Shown here one piece after another: positions 41,701 through 54,286 of a stretch of 64,000 bases of DNA; position 1 is the first letter of the stretch, and every line of letters starts with the position of its first letter. Source of the stretch: Daphnia carinata (lineage: Eukaryota > Arthropoda > Branchiopoda > Diplostraca > Daphniidae); NCBI RefSeq assembly GCF_022539665.2, contig NC_081337.1:9090679-9154678 (forward strand), given 5' to 3'. A program made the position numbers and the translations under genes. The notes under the pieces were generated by a model. It worked only from the letters and a program-made list of their open reading frames with translations, had not been told where the DNA came from and made no database searches.

Positions 41701-42530
41701 GTAAGCCATCCAAATTTTCAGTTTACATTTTGTCGTTGAAATTTTTTGTTTGTTTTCTCTTTTTTACAATGCCCTATCAGACCCTGATGTTGTAAAAATG
41801 CTAAATTCGTGTTTGTCATTTTTCCATGAACGATGGCCACCTCCTTTTTTTTTGTCGTGGTAGCCATTGCATAAATTATTTTTACCGGCGCGAATTTCGT
41901 TAAACATTTTTCGAATGCCAGATGCCATTGGCCCCATACAATTAAAGTCTTGGCACACAAACCATTTGTCCTGTGTTCGGGGAGTTCCCGTTTAGCAAAA
42001 AACAACGCCTTCAAATCTTTGGCATGGATCTCTAAGTTTGCTGGTTTTAGGATCGGGGACGTGGGGGGTAAGGATTGAAACCTGAAAAAAAAAAAAAAAA
42101 CGAAACAAGAAATTTTTTTTTTCCTCATGTTGATTATCTTTGTTCCCTTTTTATTTCAATATCAGAAGGGGAATTCCCGCGCATTGTAATAAAAAAAGAA
42201 ATGCTAAACAGTCGTTTCCTTTTTCCGCCCAAAGCATTTTGTTTTTCTGCCTCCCCCCCTCGCGCTCTCGTTTTGTTCCAAGCGCGGCGAAACATTTGAC
42301 TATATTTTTGGAAAGAATGCGTTTTACATGGATGATTTGTAGACACGAATGCTATGCCTAACAGCGATCGAATCTAAATCAAAACAAAAATACGTGGAGA
42401 CGAACGGATATGATGGCCGTCTTGCATATTGTTTGACATGCATCGTCCACGAATTGTTTGAACAGTTTCTTGTTTGTCCCATCTTTAATTCCGTAATGGA
42501 ATAGTTTAAAAGGGTTTATTTCACTCGAGC

Positions 42531-42674
42531 ATGTCTAGTACGACTTGGAGAGGGCCATTGCGTTATACAGAGCAGTACGCCACCCAGACACACTCTGTGT
42601 CTGCGTGTGTGTGGAGAGTTACACCATCATGCATGGCGGATTGGCGGATGGAACCAAAACCACATTTCACTGGC
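42531..42674 (+). other. possible first coding exon
   Basis: An ATG at 42531 opens 48 codons (MSSTTWRGPLRYTEQYAT... MADWRMEPKPHFTG) ending at the strong donor GGC|gtaagt. The segment is GC-richer than its surroundings. It leaves in phase 0, compatible with the phase-0 entry of the 51421 exon, though this would need an 8.7-kb intron. No homology. Confidence 0.2.
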
Positions 42675-45600
42675 GTAAGTCGACAATGTAATATGAGGGT
42701 AGGAAATAAATCAGCAGCCGTTTTTCTCTAGTGTTTGATGTATAGCCGCTGTTTGTATCTAATGTGTATTATTTGTTATCCAATTTCGTTCGCCATCATC
42801 GCCTCCTGTTAATGGAGGCAGCTGATGCAACGATGTCGGAGCAACAAAAAAACAATTGATCATCTCCACTTGAAAAAAAAAAAGGGGGGGAAATAAAACA
42901 TATGTAGAAGGCGATAGAGAGAAGGGCCAGTAAACTCCTATTAATGTGATAAATACAAAAGAAAGGACAAGTAGAAACAGTCTGGGCAGGAAAGAGATGG
43001 GAGGTAAATTTGTAGACGCTGGATCTGATTTCAAAAAGAGGGGGGCCATGTCAATGTCAATCAAAATGGAATATGAATTGGCCAGACTGCAGTCTATTTC
43101 TCCTTTTCTTTCTCTCTCTCTCCCTTACATATAATAATGGACAAATTGTTGATGAGGTTGTAGTTGAACTTCATACTTATTCAACCCGTCAATCCAGTCT
43201 CTCGAGCGACTACGCTTCATTGGTCCGTTTCAATCCATCTACCATGCGCGCACTGTTTTACAAATAAAAAGCGAGTAAAGAATATACACGTCTAACAACA
43301 AAGCAATAGAAAACGAGAGAGAAAGAGAAGGGAAAAAAAAATATCCATACAGCTCTGCGCAATGCTAGACGAGACGTTAGACAACAATTCCAAGAGGATT
43401 GACTTGCATGATGGATCGGAGCTCGCTCGAGGGGGGCCAGTCTGGGCATCTCTTTCTCTTTGTGGCGTTTTTCGTAATCACGAAAGAGATATTTTTTTTT
43501 TTTGTTCCCTCTTGATTTTGAATCGATTATACGACCAGTAAACGAACGCTTACCCCTAAACAAAAATGTGCTATGGAAAGAGAGAAATTGTTGACTTACA
43601 CGGGCTCTGAGATATCATCGCTTCTCTTTTTAATTGCGTGAAGAGGTGGTCAAAGAACTGTACATGACGGAGCAGCTGAGACTGGCGAGCAGATGTAGCA
43701 TTGCGTTTTTTTTTTTGTTTTTTTTTTAATGCCCAGCAAGTGAACGGGCGACCAGGTGTTACATTTACTGAAATTTCGTATCATTGTCACCGATCTAGCT
43801 CTCTCTAAAAAAGGGGAACCTTTTTGACGTAGGATTTCTATGTGATATCAGCCTCGTTCTTGTGCCCGCAAAAATTGTTTTTCGTGCGTGTCTAGGTTTC
43901 TTTTTATCGCAGACGGCCCATTCAAGTTGAACTATCCATCTTGGCAAGCCTTTTTTGCATTTAAGGTCACGCTGGCTCTTGAAAATGTTGACTTATTATC
44001 CAGTCGGTGACGCAATACCCTTCGCAGAGGGAACTTATCGATCGGCACTCGACCACAACTTAATCAAACTTGTACGCGTATGTGGCCAGTCCTTGAATTC
44101 TGCGTATTTAACAAGTTTTCTCTCTTGTTTTAAATCCTTTTTTTTTTTGCTTCATTGTTTTTATCGCTTCATGTTTTTGTTTCGTCTGTCTCGTAACCCT
44201 CACGTAGAAGGTCCTCATAAGCCTTTTTTTTTTTTTTGTACGCAACTGAATTGACCGTTGCAGTCGCTCGCTCTCCATTTTGGAGAATCCCAATTTGTTT
44301 GTTGTTGTTGACATTTATACCGTTATTACTGCTTTAAAAAAGATAGAAACTCGTAGACAATGAGGAGAGAGAGCAATTCACATTAGGGAGCTAAAAAAAA
44401 AAATGAAAGAACCAGTGGATCTGGATTTCACTATTCGTTTCTCCTCGGTTGGGTTTTGTTGCGTTTAACTGCGCACTTGCATCCTTTCGGGGGGGGGGGG
44501 GGGTGCCTGATAGCGAGAAAAGCGAATGAAGAAATACGAATTGTCTTGATGAAGTGTTGTTGTTGATGATGATGAAACAAAACAAGAAGACAAAAGAGAA
44601 AGACAAACCGATACAAGAATGTTTTTATCACGCCAACTTTTGTAGTAGAACGTTTTTGTTTTGTTTTTCGTGTTCGCCTTCTCTCTTCCTTTGGCCATGT
44701 TTCTCCATCATCAGTTGCCAAAAATGGGATGGTCATCAGGAACGAAAAGAAAAAGGGAAAAGGCGGCCAAGGCTGTTTGTTTTTGCGAACAAAGTAGGAA
44801 CGAGCAATCTACCACGCAAACGCGCATGTGAGCGGCACCACTTGTTGATGATGTTCCATATCCGGAGCACGCCGCCATTATAGCATTGCGCTACAATCTG
44901 CGAGAAAACCTTGTTGATCAGTTTCTTCGATATGTTTGTTCTGTCCATTTTTTTTTTTTTAAGGAAAGAACAACAAAGATAGGCAACTGCGTTTAGCGGA
45001 CGCGTTTTCATGGGTTTCTCTTCTTTTCCGCCTATCTGATGACGATGTGCAATTTTTTTATCCCAAGTCCTCGATCCACTAATAAAGCCAGGTGGCCCCA
45101 AGGTTGCCTTTCTTATTGTGGGGGAGGTTTCTCTGCATCCGTCTCCCTTCCGACATTGACACCAATCTGTTGGCAAACGAAAAATGTCGGTACTATTTTG
45201 TTTGTGCAACGGCCAAAAAAAGAAAAGACTGAAAAGGAAAACTAAACGATATTCCATGCGGGACAGTAAAAAAAAAAAAGGAGCTTGAAAAGGAGACCAC
45301 ACGTGTAACGTAGTGATGGCTAACACCGACCCCTTTCTCTTCACGCACCATTAAAATGTATCGGATGCTATATTTATACATGCAACCTTTTCTTGTTTCA
45401 CAATTTTTTTTTCTCTTTCTCTTTAAACATTTTTTTTTTTTCTAATTTTCCTTTATTTATGAGCTATGAAAAACTGCTCCTCTGAAAAGAATGTTCGTCA
45501 AAGACCAAAAAAAGGAGATTCTTTTAGCATATTTTGATTTTGACCAGACAACAAAGTCTTTGACTGTCTGGGGCTGCCAAAATTGTATTCGGGCACGGCC

Positions 45601-46974
45601 TACGTGGAAGAATCTGTCCTTGTTATTTCCATGTGTCGCAGTTATAGAAATAGCCCAGTAAGGACAACTCGCGTTTTATAAAGACAGCGTGTTGATGCAA
45701 AAGGCTTCCTTGTTGACGTTTGGATATATCCCCCCCTCTTTATGGATGAATGAATGAATGGTACGCGCATTGTTTACACTGGATTAAATTTTGTTTTAAA
45801 AGAGAACATTGAAGTCTTATCGGCCATCGTTCTGTTTTGTCCTAGCATTCATTCATTACCCATGTCGCCCCATTTCCTTTTGTTTGTTTATTTTTTTTTT
45901 TTTTTTTCGAGCTTTAGCGCCTTCCCCTACTATTTAAAATTTTTCTTTTTCGTCCCGTGTTCCAGCCAGAGAGGAACAATGCTGATCGCTTATCTCTCAC
46001 CTTGTAAATTCATCCTGTATTTTACTTTGCTGCATTATCGAAAATGCGCGGTCGACTGCGATGAGGTTCTCTTTTGTTCGGTTTATTCTATTGAGGTCTG
46101 GTCAGGAGCCACTGAGCTGATTGGGGCATGTCGATGAAAAACACAAATTTACAGATAACGAAAATAAATAGCAAACAAAGCCTAAAGAGTTTGGTTAGGA
46201 ATTTATTTTTCCCGAGAGGGCGGTAGCTGCCGCCATGTACCGCTCAATCTCATCACGCTGAAGGTGCGCAGCAAGGCCTGATAGTAGCAAGCTTCCTTAT
46301 TAGTAAGAAGTAGGTCAAATACCAGGTTACTACGCACCGAAAAAAAAACAACCGAGCGAAACGAAGCAAAGAAAAAAAAAATACCGCTTTCAAAGCAAAA
46401 AGGCAGGTTGGTAATAATAGTAATAACATCAAATATTGAATTCACTTTATGCCGTTTAACTATGGGCACGTTCCACTCGGACGAGTTCCGTTTTTATGGA
46501 CAAATATTTTTGTCCCCTTTATCTTTTGCTGCCTTTTTTTCATATCCGGTCGTGTATCGCTGGTACGTAGATTTGTAGATAGGTAGATTCTATTAACATG
46601 AGCATAAAAACGAACGTGTGTACTCTGTGAAAGCCGAACATATTGAGGGCGATCAAGAGAAAGTGAAAAATTCAATGTAATCCAACGACTATTTGATGTC
46701 CCATTTTTTGTTTTCTTTCTCTCTCTCTCTCTTTTTCTTTGAAAAATGTACTCTGAGAGGTTCGTAGAGGATTTACAAGGTAAACGCACCGTCCTAGACA
46801 TTGTGGGTGTTGGCAGAGGGTCACTTGACGGAAGCGTCTTTGAGTCCGCACCTCAACTTTCAAATGCTGGGATTTTCCGAGCTTAGCCAGTAAACAAACG
46901 GATAAATACCCGACCCAAACGTTAGCCAATTTTTAGACGTTGTCATTGTCGTTTGTTTTTATTTTCAAATATTG

Positions 46975-46995
46975 CCCCCCCCCCCCCCCCCCCCC
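46975..46995. repeat. poly(C), 21 bases
   Basis: Uninterrupted C run followed by GGG. Confidence 0.96.
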
Positions 46996-49948
46996 GGGTG
47001 TACAGTTTTCTCACGTGTTGATTGGCGTTTTGTTAAACCAGACATCGCGTCTCTCTTTATTTTTTGCTCCATCTCCTTTTTGTTTTTTGCTTAGTTTAAA
47101 ACAAAAAATTTCATTTTTGAGGTCGTCCGTGGGTGTGTACGCCTTGGCGTCTGGCAGCTCTCTGCCATTTTTGCTACCGCAAACAAGTGTGGGACGAAGC
47201 TCGTGTGATGACGTCACTCTTTTTTGCGAATCATCGTCTACATCCTTTCACATCCATCTGCTAAAAAAAAAAAAGGGATGCGGCGTCTGCGGCTCCCGCC
47301 GTTTGTTGCTTTTTGTATACGACCGTCATCTCTTCAATAACGGCGTTTTAAATGGCACTTCTAACGGACGCGGTGTTGAGCCAACTGTGGAGGGAAATAA
47401 AAAAAAACGAATAAGAAAATAAATGAAACGTGCAAAGAGTGGAGAAAGAGAGAGAAAAGAAATTAAAAGAGGAAAAAAGACGGAGAATGTGGATAGAATG
47501 ATAGTGGTGGATAGGCAATCATCATCATTGTTGATTAGAAATGTTTGATTGATGAGCGGCAACGGACGATAGAGGGAGCATCTTCACCCCCGTCTGGCCC
47601 GTTCCATCCGAGTTAAACGTGTCTAGCGTTGAATTTATTATTTTTTGAAAAATATTTATGCTGCATTTAAACACATTTGGGAATCTAAAGAAAAAAAGGG
47701 GGGAAAAATCGATACCGAAAAAGGCCAAAAAGGCGAGAATGATGAAATCAGGAGATGTGGGTCTTTTTTTTTTCTAACATCAAATCCCACCTTCCAACCT
47801 AAAAAAAATGTCTTTATGTCTGCGTCTGTTCGATCTGTCTGAGTTTTGTTCGTGCAGGTGCTTCGTGTGGTGGTGGTGGTGGGTCTAGGGGAAAAAAACA
47901 GCTAAAAATAGCTGCAGCCTCGCCGTAAATCGAAGGCCGTTACGCAGTGATGGTCCGCTATTCACACACGCATTTAAGTGTGTGTATAAATAAATACACA
48001 ACATATTTTTCTTTACGGGTAGACATATGGAAAAAAAAGGAATCCTATATATTCTGTCTGCTCTGTCGTACTATGCGATACGTGTTTACACTGTTCGATG
48101 CTGATTGGTTAGAAAACCCAGACTGGACTCTCCTGCGTTTTCTTTTTCCAAATTTTTGTTTTTATAGGCGGCGGTGGCCTGCCCTCTCTGCGCCGGCCAC
48201 AGCCTATTTGCGTACCGATCGAACAACGGCTGATCGTAAAAAAAAAGGGAAAAACGAAAACAAGACAAAACGTGTAGAATAATCAAAAAATAACAACAAG
48301 CGGACAAAAAAGGGGCAGTTGAGAAATGAAATGAATTTGTTTTTTTTTTTTCTTTCTAAAGGAAGAAGAAGAAAAGGAAACAAGCAATGTTGTGTTCTTT
48401 TTCTTCTATTTTAGCCCGCCGTTGCGTTTGTTTTGAATTCAGTCAAAAATTGAGTAGCCTGAAGGGGATAAAAAGGGAGGATTACAAGAGGTGGGTGGTG
48501 GGGACGACGACGTCGGCCACGACGGCGACGAAGACGTTGGGTAATAACGAAACGCCGCGGGAGGACCGTGAGAAACGGGCGTCGTTCGAGCAGCAAATCG
48601 CATTCCGCTGCAACATCGCAGTCCCGCTGCCTCTCCCTCCTCCGTCTTCTTAACAAATTTCATTCGCCTCTTTTGTTTTCTATTTTCGTTCTTTTTTTTT
48701 TTTTTTTTTTGAAAAATCATCATGACGCATTTTCATCGCCTTTTATCCAATCTCGGATGTAAACGCACGCGTCATCGAATCCCATCATTTTTCTTTTTCT
48801 ATGCGAAATTCATTTTAGTTTATTTATTTTTTTAATAATTCGTGAACGTCGTGAATTTTCGTGTTTATTTAAGCACTTCCGACGTATCGACGACAACCGC
48901 AAAAATAAACCAAAAAATAATTATAAAAGAATGAGACACGGACAGGTAGACGCAATGAAATCGTGTGAAATCGACGACATTGTACGTTGCCCTCCTCTGC
49001 TTTGTTATGTCTGGGTTTTTTTTTTTGCACGGCCCCAGACGAAATGGTCGTTGACTGTCTATAAAAAATGCGTTTTCTTCCTCTTTTCTTTTTCGCCGTT
49101 GCGACGCTCCAGACGCACAAGGACAAAAAATACAAAAAAAAACAAGTCAAAAAAGGGGGGCGAATAAATAAAAAGACGAGAACATCACAAGTAAACGAGT
49201 CTCTAGTGATGAGACGCAAAAATAAAGAAGGAAGAAAAAGAAATGCGGGGAAGAGGATTTAGCAAACAGGAAAAAGAAAAAAATCGGATGAACGAAAAGA
49301 GGAAGAACAAAAAAAAAAGAAAAAAATAGCAACGAAACGACCTCGAAACACGTCATGGTAAAATCCCGCTTTTTTTTTTTTTTTTGTTTCGAGGTCCGTC
49401 TCTTCGCAATGTCCTCGGCTCGTGACTGGGCGATATCCATGCAACGAAACCTTAGCCAAGTTCATTCACTTTACACGGCCAACGGTTTTCTCTCTTCTCC
49501 TTGCACTTCTATTTACGTCTCTGTCCGTTCTCTTGCTTTTTTTGATTGCGTTTTGTTTGGGTTGTTGTTTGTTGTTGTTTTTGTTGACGACCCACGGAAA
49601 TACCAACGTGCGCGAAAGCCACTGTCCAGAGATGGCAGCACGTGATAGCGTCTCTTTTCGGCCCCCCCCCTCGATAACAGTGCGCCCGCATCCCATCTTT
49701 TTTTTTTTTTTTTTAAATTGGTGTTGATATTTTTGTCTTTTAATTTTTGTTTTCAACCGAAAGGCAGGACACGTACAAAAAAGAAAAAGAAGGTGAAATG
49801 GAATGTATGGATGGGTGTGTATGCGTGTGCTCTTAATGGGTTTTTTTGAAAAAAAAAATCTTTTCACTATCGCCTTTATCTGCAGTCCTCTGTTTTTGAA
49901 AAAGAAAGAGACGACACAAAATGATGAGGATAGCAGATAGGAAATCGA

Positions 49949-49976
49949 GGGGGGGTGGGGGTGGGGGTGGGGGAGG
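49949..49976 (+). other. G-quadruplex-forming repeat
   Basis: Four runs of five or more G separated by single T bases (G7-T-G5-T-G5-T-G5), a textbook short-loop quadruplex motif. Confidence 0.85.
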
Positions 49977-50397
49977 CTAGACAGCAGCCAAAACAGCAGC
50001 TAGCCAAAGTCAGTAACTAGCAGAAAATGTGTAGGCCTTTAACATTGAGAAAAATACACAACAAAAAAAAAAAAAAGAAAGAAAGAGGGAGGATTGTGGT
50101 AGTGGGTAGACGAGAAGAAGAAGAAGCTATGGAACGTTAACGAAGAGGGCACAAACATGTTGACTGTTTTGGCTGGATGGCGGATTATAGGACGAAAGGG
50201 AGAACTGTTGGCGTGGGTGGAGTCAGTGCGTCATCCGTCTCGACATTGAGTCACACGGCCTGCTAACAAAACTTGAAAAGGGCGAGGATCAACTCTGTCT
50301 ACGCCACCACTCCCATCCGTAGCATCCAAACTACTTGACTATAGTTTCCCCGCGCCCCGCTTATAGCTAAGGCAATGCTTGTGCCACGCAGACAGGC

Positions 50398-50435
50398 TAT
50401 ATAGGGGAGAAAGCAACGTCGACGACGTCATTTTC
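50398..50435 (+). promoter_or_regulatory. candidate TATA/Inr core promoter
   Basis: TATATA at 50398-50403 lies 32 bases upstream of the A in a TCATTT initiator-like element (A at 50430). The surrounding 50.2-50.6 kb is GC-richer than its flanks and lacks long T tracts. If used, it would transcribe toward the 51421 exon and GRAMD4. A reading frame over the same bases (RLYRGESNVDDVIFPS onward) has no ATG. Confidence 0.25.
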
Positions 50436-51077
50436 CCTTCGGTGCCTATCCATCCGAAGGACGACGGAAACCAATCGTCTGGGTTGACGAAGACGGGCAA
50501 CTTGATCCGCTCCGACTTGCTTCGTCACATGTCAGCTTTACCTCTAATCCCCCTATCCCTCTTCATTGATGTTTTAACGCATTTTGGGCACCGTTATTAG
50601 ATGACTCCATTTTTTTTCCTTGTGTTCATTGAAAAAAAAAAAAAAAAATGCGGAGTAGTGGGGAACTGAAAAGCCTTTTGGCGAATCTTGGTTCACTTTG
50701 TTAGAATACTACGACTGTCGCGCAATCTTGTATAGAGAACGAACCAATTTACATGGCAAGGTCGTTTTCGCCTTATTCAGACCTACGGGAAAAACAAGCT
50801 CCGCCCTGTTAACACGATAAAACTCTAGTGACTACGTGATAGAATGAACCGTCAGCTTATAAGGGAAATGTCATCGGTGCAATTGACCTCTTTCCCTTTT
50901 CTTTTGTCCCTTACACAAATTCTTTGATTATAATATCCTTTGGAATGTTGAATTCGAAAGGGGGAACGCGCGCAGAATGTCTTTCAAAACTTAAACTGCG
51001 TCGTTATAATATCGTCCATGCAAAACGTAATAAAAAAAAATCATGAATCCCTGCACCGCTTTGGGTCGCGCTTATTA

Positions 51078-51079
<2 letters not shown>

Positions 51080-51122
<43 letters not shown>
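51080..51122. repeat. poly(T), about 43 bases, then (AT)4
   Basis: Uninterrupted T run ending in atatatat, about 300 bases before the exon-like segment at 51421. Confidence 0.96.
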
Positions 51123-51125
<3 letters not shown>

Positions 51126-51420
51126 TATATAAAGGCACCGATAGATATCCATAGCGGTTAATTAGGAGGAAAAAAAAAAGGTTTTTCGACCCCCCATCTA
51201 TGCTAAACTCTGTTCTCTCTGAGAAACTAGTAATCTGTCGATTATCTTCCGCTTTAATAAAATCTTTTAACAACTTCGATAGCGGCGTAAAACGAAAATC
51301 ATTATTTCTTTGAACAAAAACAAAAAAAAAAAAAAAATGTTTGAAAGTGTTGTTTAAAAAAATCTGATTTAAATCGTGTTATTCCCTATTAATATTGTTT
51401 TTGTTTCTTGTTTGTTTTCA

Positions 51421-51499
51421 GAAAAAGGATTTGATTACATGGAGCAGAGAGATACATCCCCCAGGCTGGTGTGATCCAGGAGGCGTTCCATCTACAATG
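51421..51499 (+). other. exon-like segment with strong splice sites
   Basis: A 79-nt segment bounded by a long T-rich acceptor (tttgttttcag) and the donor CAAT|gtaagt. The only open frame reads KKDLITWSREIHPPGWCDP and GGVPST, entering in phase 0 and leaving in phase 2. Joined to the 54584 acceptor it stays in frame through the ATG at 54585. It may be a coding or 5' UTR exon of GRAMD4; if untranslated it holds a short upstream ORF (MEQRDTSPRLV). No family recognised. Confidence 0.4.
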
Positions 51500-52305
51500 T
51501 AAGTATCGTGTGTAAATACGAGGGGGTTAGAAAAGCGAGATATCACGAATCGTTTTGTTGTTGCTGTTTGTTGCACGTCTTTCAAGCAGATATGTATTCT
51601 TTCTTTCTTTCCTTCCTTTTGGCCCCGTAACAAAACACACAACAACAAGAGACTCCCCTCTGATGTGCGGTAAACATCGAGTTCTATAGTCTGGCCTTTT
51701 TCTTTTCTCCCCTCTTGCCTATCAGCATAATCGTATTCATCGATTCAAATGGATTCGCATTCCAGACGGATCAGAGGAAGAACAAAACGAAAAGGGCGGA
51801 GTGTATTATAGGCAAGCGGGAGTAAACGAAGGTTTTTCTTTTTTTTTTTCGCTATTATTATTTCTATTTATTCAAAAGACGCGACAAATGTATACAGAGG
51901 AAGTGAGGCTTCACTTATTTATACTCTGATGAACTCTTGTCGAGGAAAAGAGCGTAGCATTTAAAAGGAAGCCAGCGGAGAATTCGTCTTCTGTGACCTC
52001 TCATCCATTGAGTCTATGGGATGAAATTTTCTCCGTATAAACGAGGCCGGCACTTGTAAGAGACGCGTTCACGCATACGTATACAAGGAAAAAAAAACAA
52101 GCAAACAATGACGTTAGCTACGGTTTTAAATAGTTTCCGTCCCTCGGAACCCAAACAAAGCGGGGAAGATGTACGTTACGCGAGCACCCAGTTCAACCTT
52201 AAATTGAATATGTTGTACTCTATCCACCCCATCATTGCCTAGAATTTTTTTGTTTTTGGCATTCTTAACAAATTTGAAGGGACTCGGAAACAAAAAAAAC
52301 AAAAA

Positions 52306-52306
<1 letters not shown>

Positions 52307-52343
<37 letters not shown>
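52307..52343. repeat. poly(A), 37 bases
   Basis: Uninterrupted A run preceded by shorter A runs split by single C bases. Confidence 0.96.
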
Positions 52344-52345
<2 letters not shown>

Positions 52346-53507
52346 CAACAACAAATGCCAAAGCACCAGCCACTTTGGTCTGTTATTTAGGCAGAAAACA
52401 GGATTTTACGTCTCCCTTTGTCCCCTTCTAGTTGATCTATTATAAAACAAATGCTTTACTGTCTTCATCTACGGTCTCATCGCGCAAGAGTCGGGGGGAG
52501 AGGATGCGCACCTAGCATATTAAGCGGGACACAAACGAAGAGAAAGACGTCAACAGTTGGCCTTTTCAAATCCCCTCGCCCATCGGTGTGCATTCTCGCA
52601 CGGCCGCGCTAGTTTTTAAATTTTATTTATTTATTATTTTTTTTAAATCCCATTTGAATTTTTGTTGCTCCCTTGTCTACCCATCGTAAGATAGCGTGGT
52701 CAACTCTTCAGGTTGTCGGGCTAACGTTTTTCATTTGAAAAGAGATTCTCGTTTTTTCTTGTTTTTTTCCCGCGAACGCTCATTCGTCAGATGAACATCA
52801 ATCGACTTTGACCCCCCACCAAAAAAGGGAAGAAGCTTTGAATGAGAAGATTGAACATGTTGATTGTTTAGATGGACGATGAAAGCTCCGACTTTCCGGA
52901 TGCGTATTTACTCACAGACGTTTCTGGTTTCACTTTTCTTCGTTTGAGTTTTCTTTTTTGTTGTATTTATTTATTCATTTTTTAGTTATTTATTTCTTTA
53001 TTTTTCTTTTTTTTTGTTTAAATAAAAAAGAAAAGCGGCGACGACGTGTGACATTGTGAATGGGCAGACGGAAGCGGTTGGGTAGTAAAAAAAAAAAAAA
53101 AAAAAAAGAGCGGACAATGTACGCGATGACAAATTTCGCTCAATGACGGAGAACCAGAGTGTCAACGAAACGTAGCGTGGTGGCGTTGTGTAAAGAAAGG
53201 GAACGAGAGGGTTTTCGAGTAGGTGTCGGTGGTCAAAGGGATTCACATCGTAAATTGAGTGTATCACAAGTGCGCTGCCCGTAATGGAGGCAAAAACAAT
53301 CACGTCAACCCATAAATCCTGGCGATATTGGATAGAGGATAAAAAGAAGGAGGAGCCTTGTTAGTTTTTTTTTTTTCCCTTCTTTTCTTCCTCGTTTTTT
53401 TTTTGTTCCGTTACCGTTGTTACCAACGTATGTTTTCTCGTTACGTCTAGGCATATATGTGTTTATTACGTATATTCGATCCAATCGTTTCCAAAAGTCA
53501 ACGTCCG

Positions 53508-53519
53508 CACCATCTAGTG
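53508..53519 (-). promoter_or_regulatory. CTCF-like motif
   Basis: Minus strand CACTAGATGGTG; first of two similar motifs in the same orientation about 95 bases apart, upstream of GRAMD4. Confidence 0.25.
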
Positions 53520-53602
53520 AGATTGCAGTGAACGCCGATGCGCAAACGCTCCACGACCGCAAAGTTTGTGATTTTGAATTTTCGTGATTCACCTTCAGGT
53601 TA

Positions 53603-53615
53603 CACCATCTAGCGG
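53603..53615 (-). promoter_or_regulatory. CTCF-like motif
   Basis: Minus strand CCGCTAGATGGTG matches the CTCF core at 10 of 12 positions; second of the pair upstream of GRAMD4. Confidence 0.3.
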
Positions 53616-53681
53616 TAGCGTGAAATATTACGTTCTTCTTTGACACGCAAAAGTCCTTAATCACGAAAATTCCCCCTAGAT

Positions 53682-54286
53682 TCATTTGAAATGGGTAATT
53701 TTTGTAGTCCCGTCGAAAACAGTACGTCGTTCAAGGCCATGTTCCATTAACCGCATAACGCTCGTTCCAGATATTTGGCAAGCACTTGCCATTGAATGTG
53801 ACACGATTTTCGTTGCTTTCAATTCGAAAAACGAAAAATGCAAAAGACCAACAAACAATCATTCCTTTCCATTTCCACCGTTGCGAAAATTGAGGGCGAA
53901 TAGAGAACCGCATCGCATGGCTGCCATGATTTTCCATCATCATGGAAATGAAATGTTATGGGCAGCGGTCCGCACCGAAGGATCAAAGAGCGTCCATTTT
54001 CTCTCATTCTAGCGGCTGTATCGCGATCAAAGAACTCACCGTTATTACCAGTTGAAATTTGATCAAAGTATTTTACGTATATCGCGGAAAGATTATTTTC
54101 GTTTTGTGGCGGCTTTTTCAACAAGTTGTATTTCGTTTGCGGCAGTATCAAAGTGCAGCTCGCTGTAAAACACCGTCTGATTGATTTTGTCAGTTCCATA
54201 GACTTACCCGCCTTTTGCTTGTCTTGTGGCCTGCACTTTGAATCAAACAAAACAGAAATTCGAGTGCGTAGATAGATGACGAACAT
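53682..54286 (-). CDS. candidate small three-exon minus-strand gene, unknown function
   Basis: Exons 54286-54208, 54162-54040 and 53815-53682 read from the higher coordinate down. Exon 1 starts with ATG (MFVIYLRTRISVLFDSK) and ends with the strong donor GGCGG|gtaagt. Exon 2 follows acceptor tgttttacag, contains SCTLILPQTKYNLLKKPP and ends AACG|gtgagt. Exon 3 after gaattgaaag gives TKIVSHSMASACQISGT and a TGA. Phases agree, about 111 residues in all. An AATAAA for this strand lies at 53462-53467. No family is recognised. Exons 1-2 rest on two near-consensus donors; exon 3 is the weakest. A longer unspliced minus ORF (54358-53819) covers the same ground. Confidence 0.3.

Larger units (their letters stand above)
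42675..50397. other. no recognisable gene; tract-rich DNA
   Basis: T/A runs, C21, the quadruplex repeat and short GT/GA repeats. The 202-codon minus ORF at 44.7-45.3 kb and its neighbours overlap A/T tracts and show no domain. Confidence 0.6.
51500..53681. other. no gene seen; flank or intron upstream of GRAMD4
   Basis: A37, several T runs and the CTCF-like pair at 53.5-53.6 kb. The splice-like signals at 52432, 52711 and 53597 have no matching open exon. Confidence 0.6.

Noticed and set aside
41718-42128. 136-codon minus-strand ORF
   Set aside because: Partly protein-like, but two frames on the same strand look equally plausible and it starts in a poly(A) tract; no similarity recognised.
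44736-45344. 202-codon minus-strand ORF
   Set aside because: It crosses A/T tracts (poly-Phe, poly-Lys), shows no domain and has no supporting splice or initiation signal.
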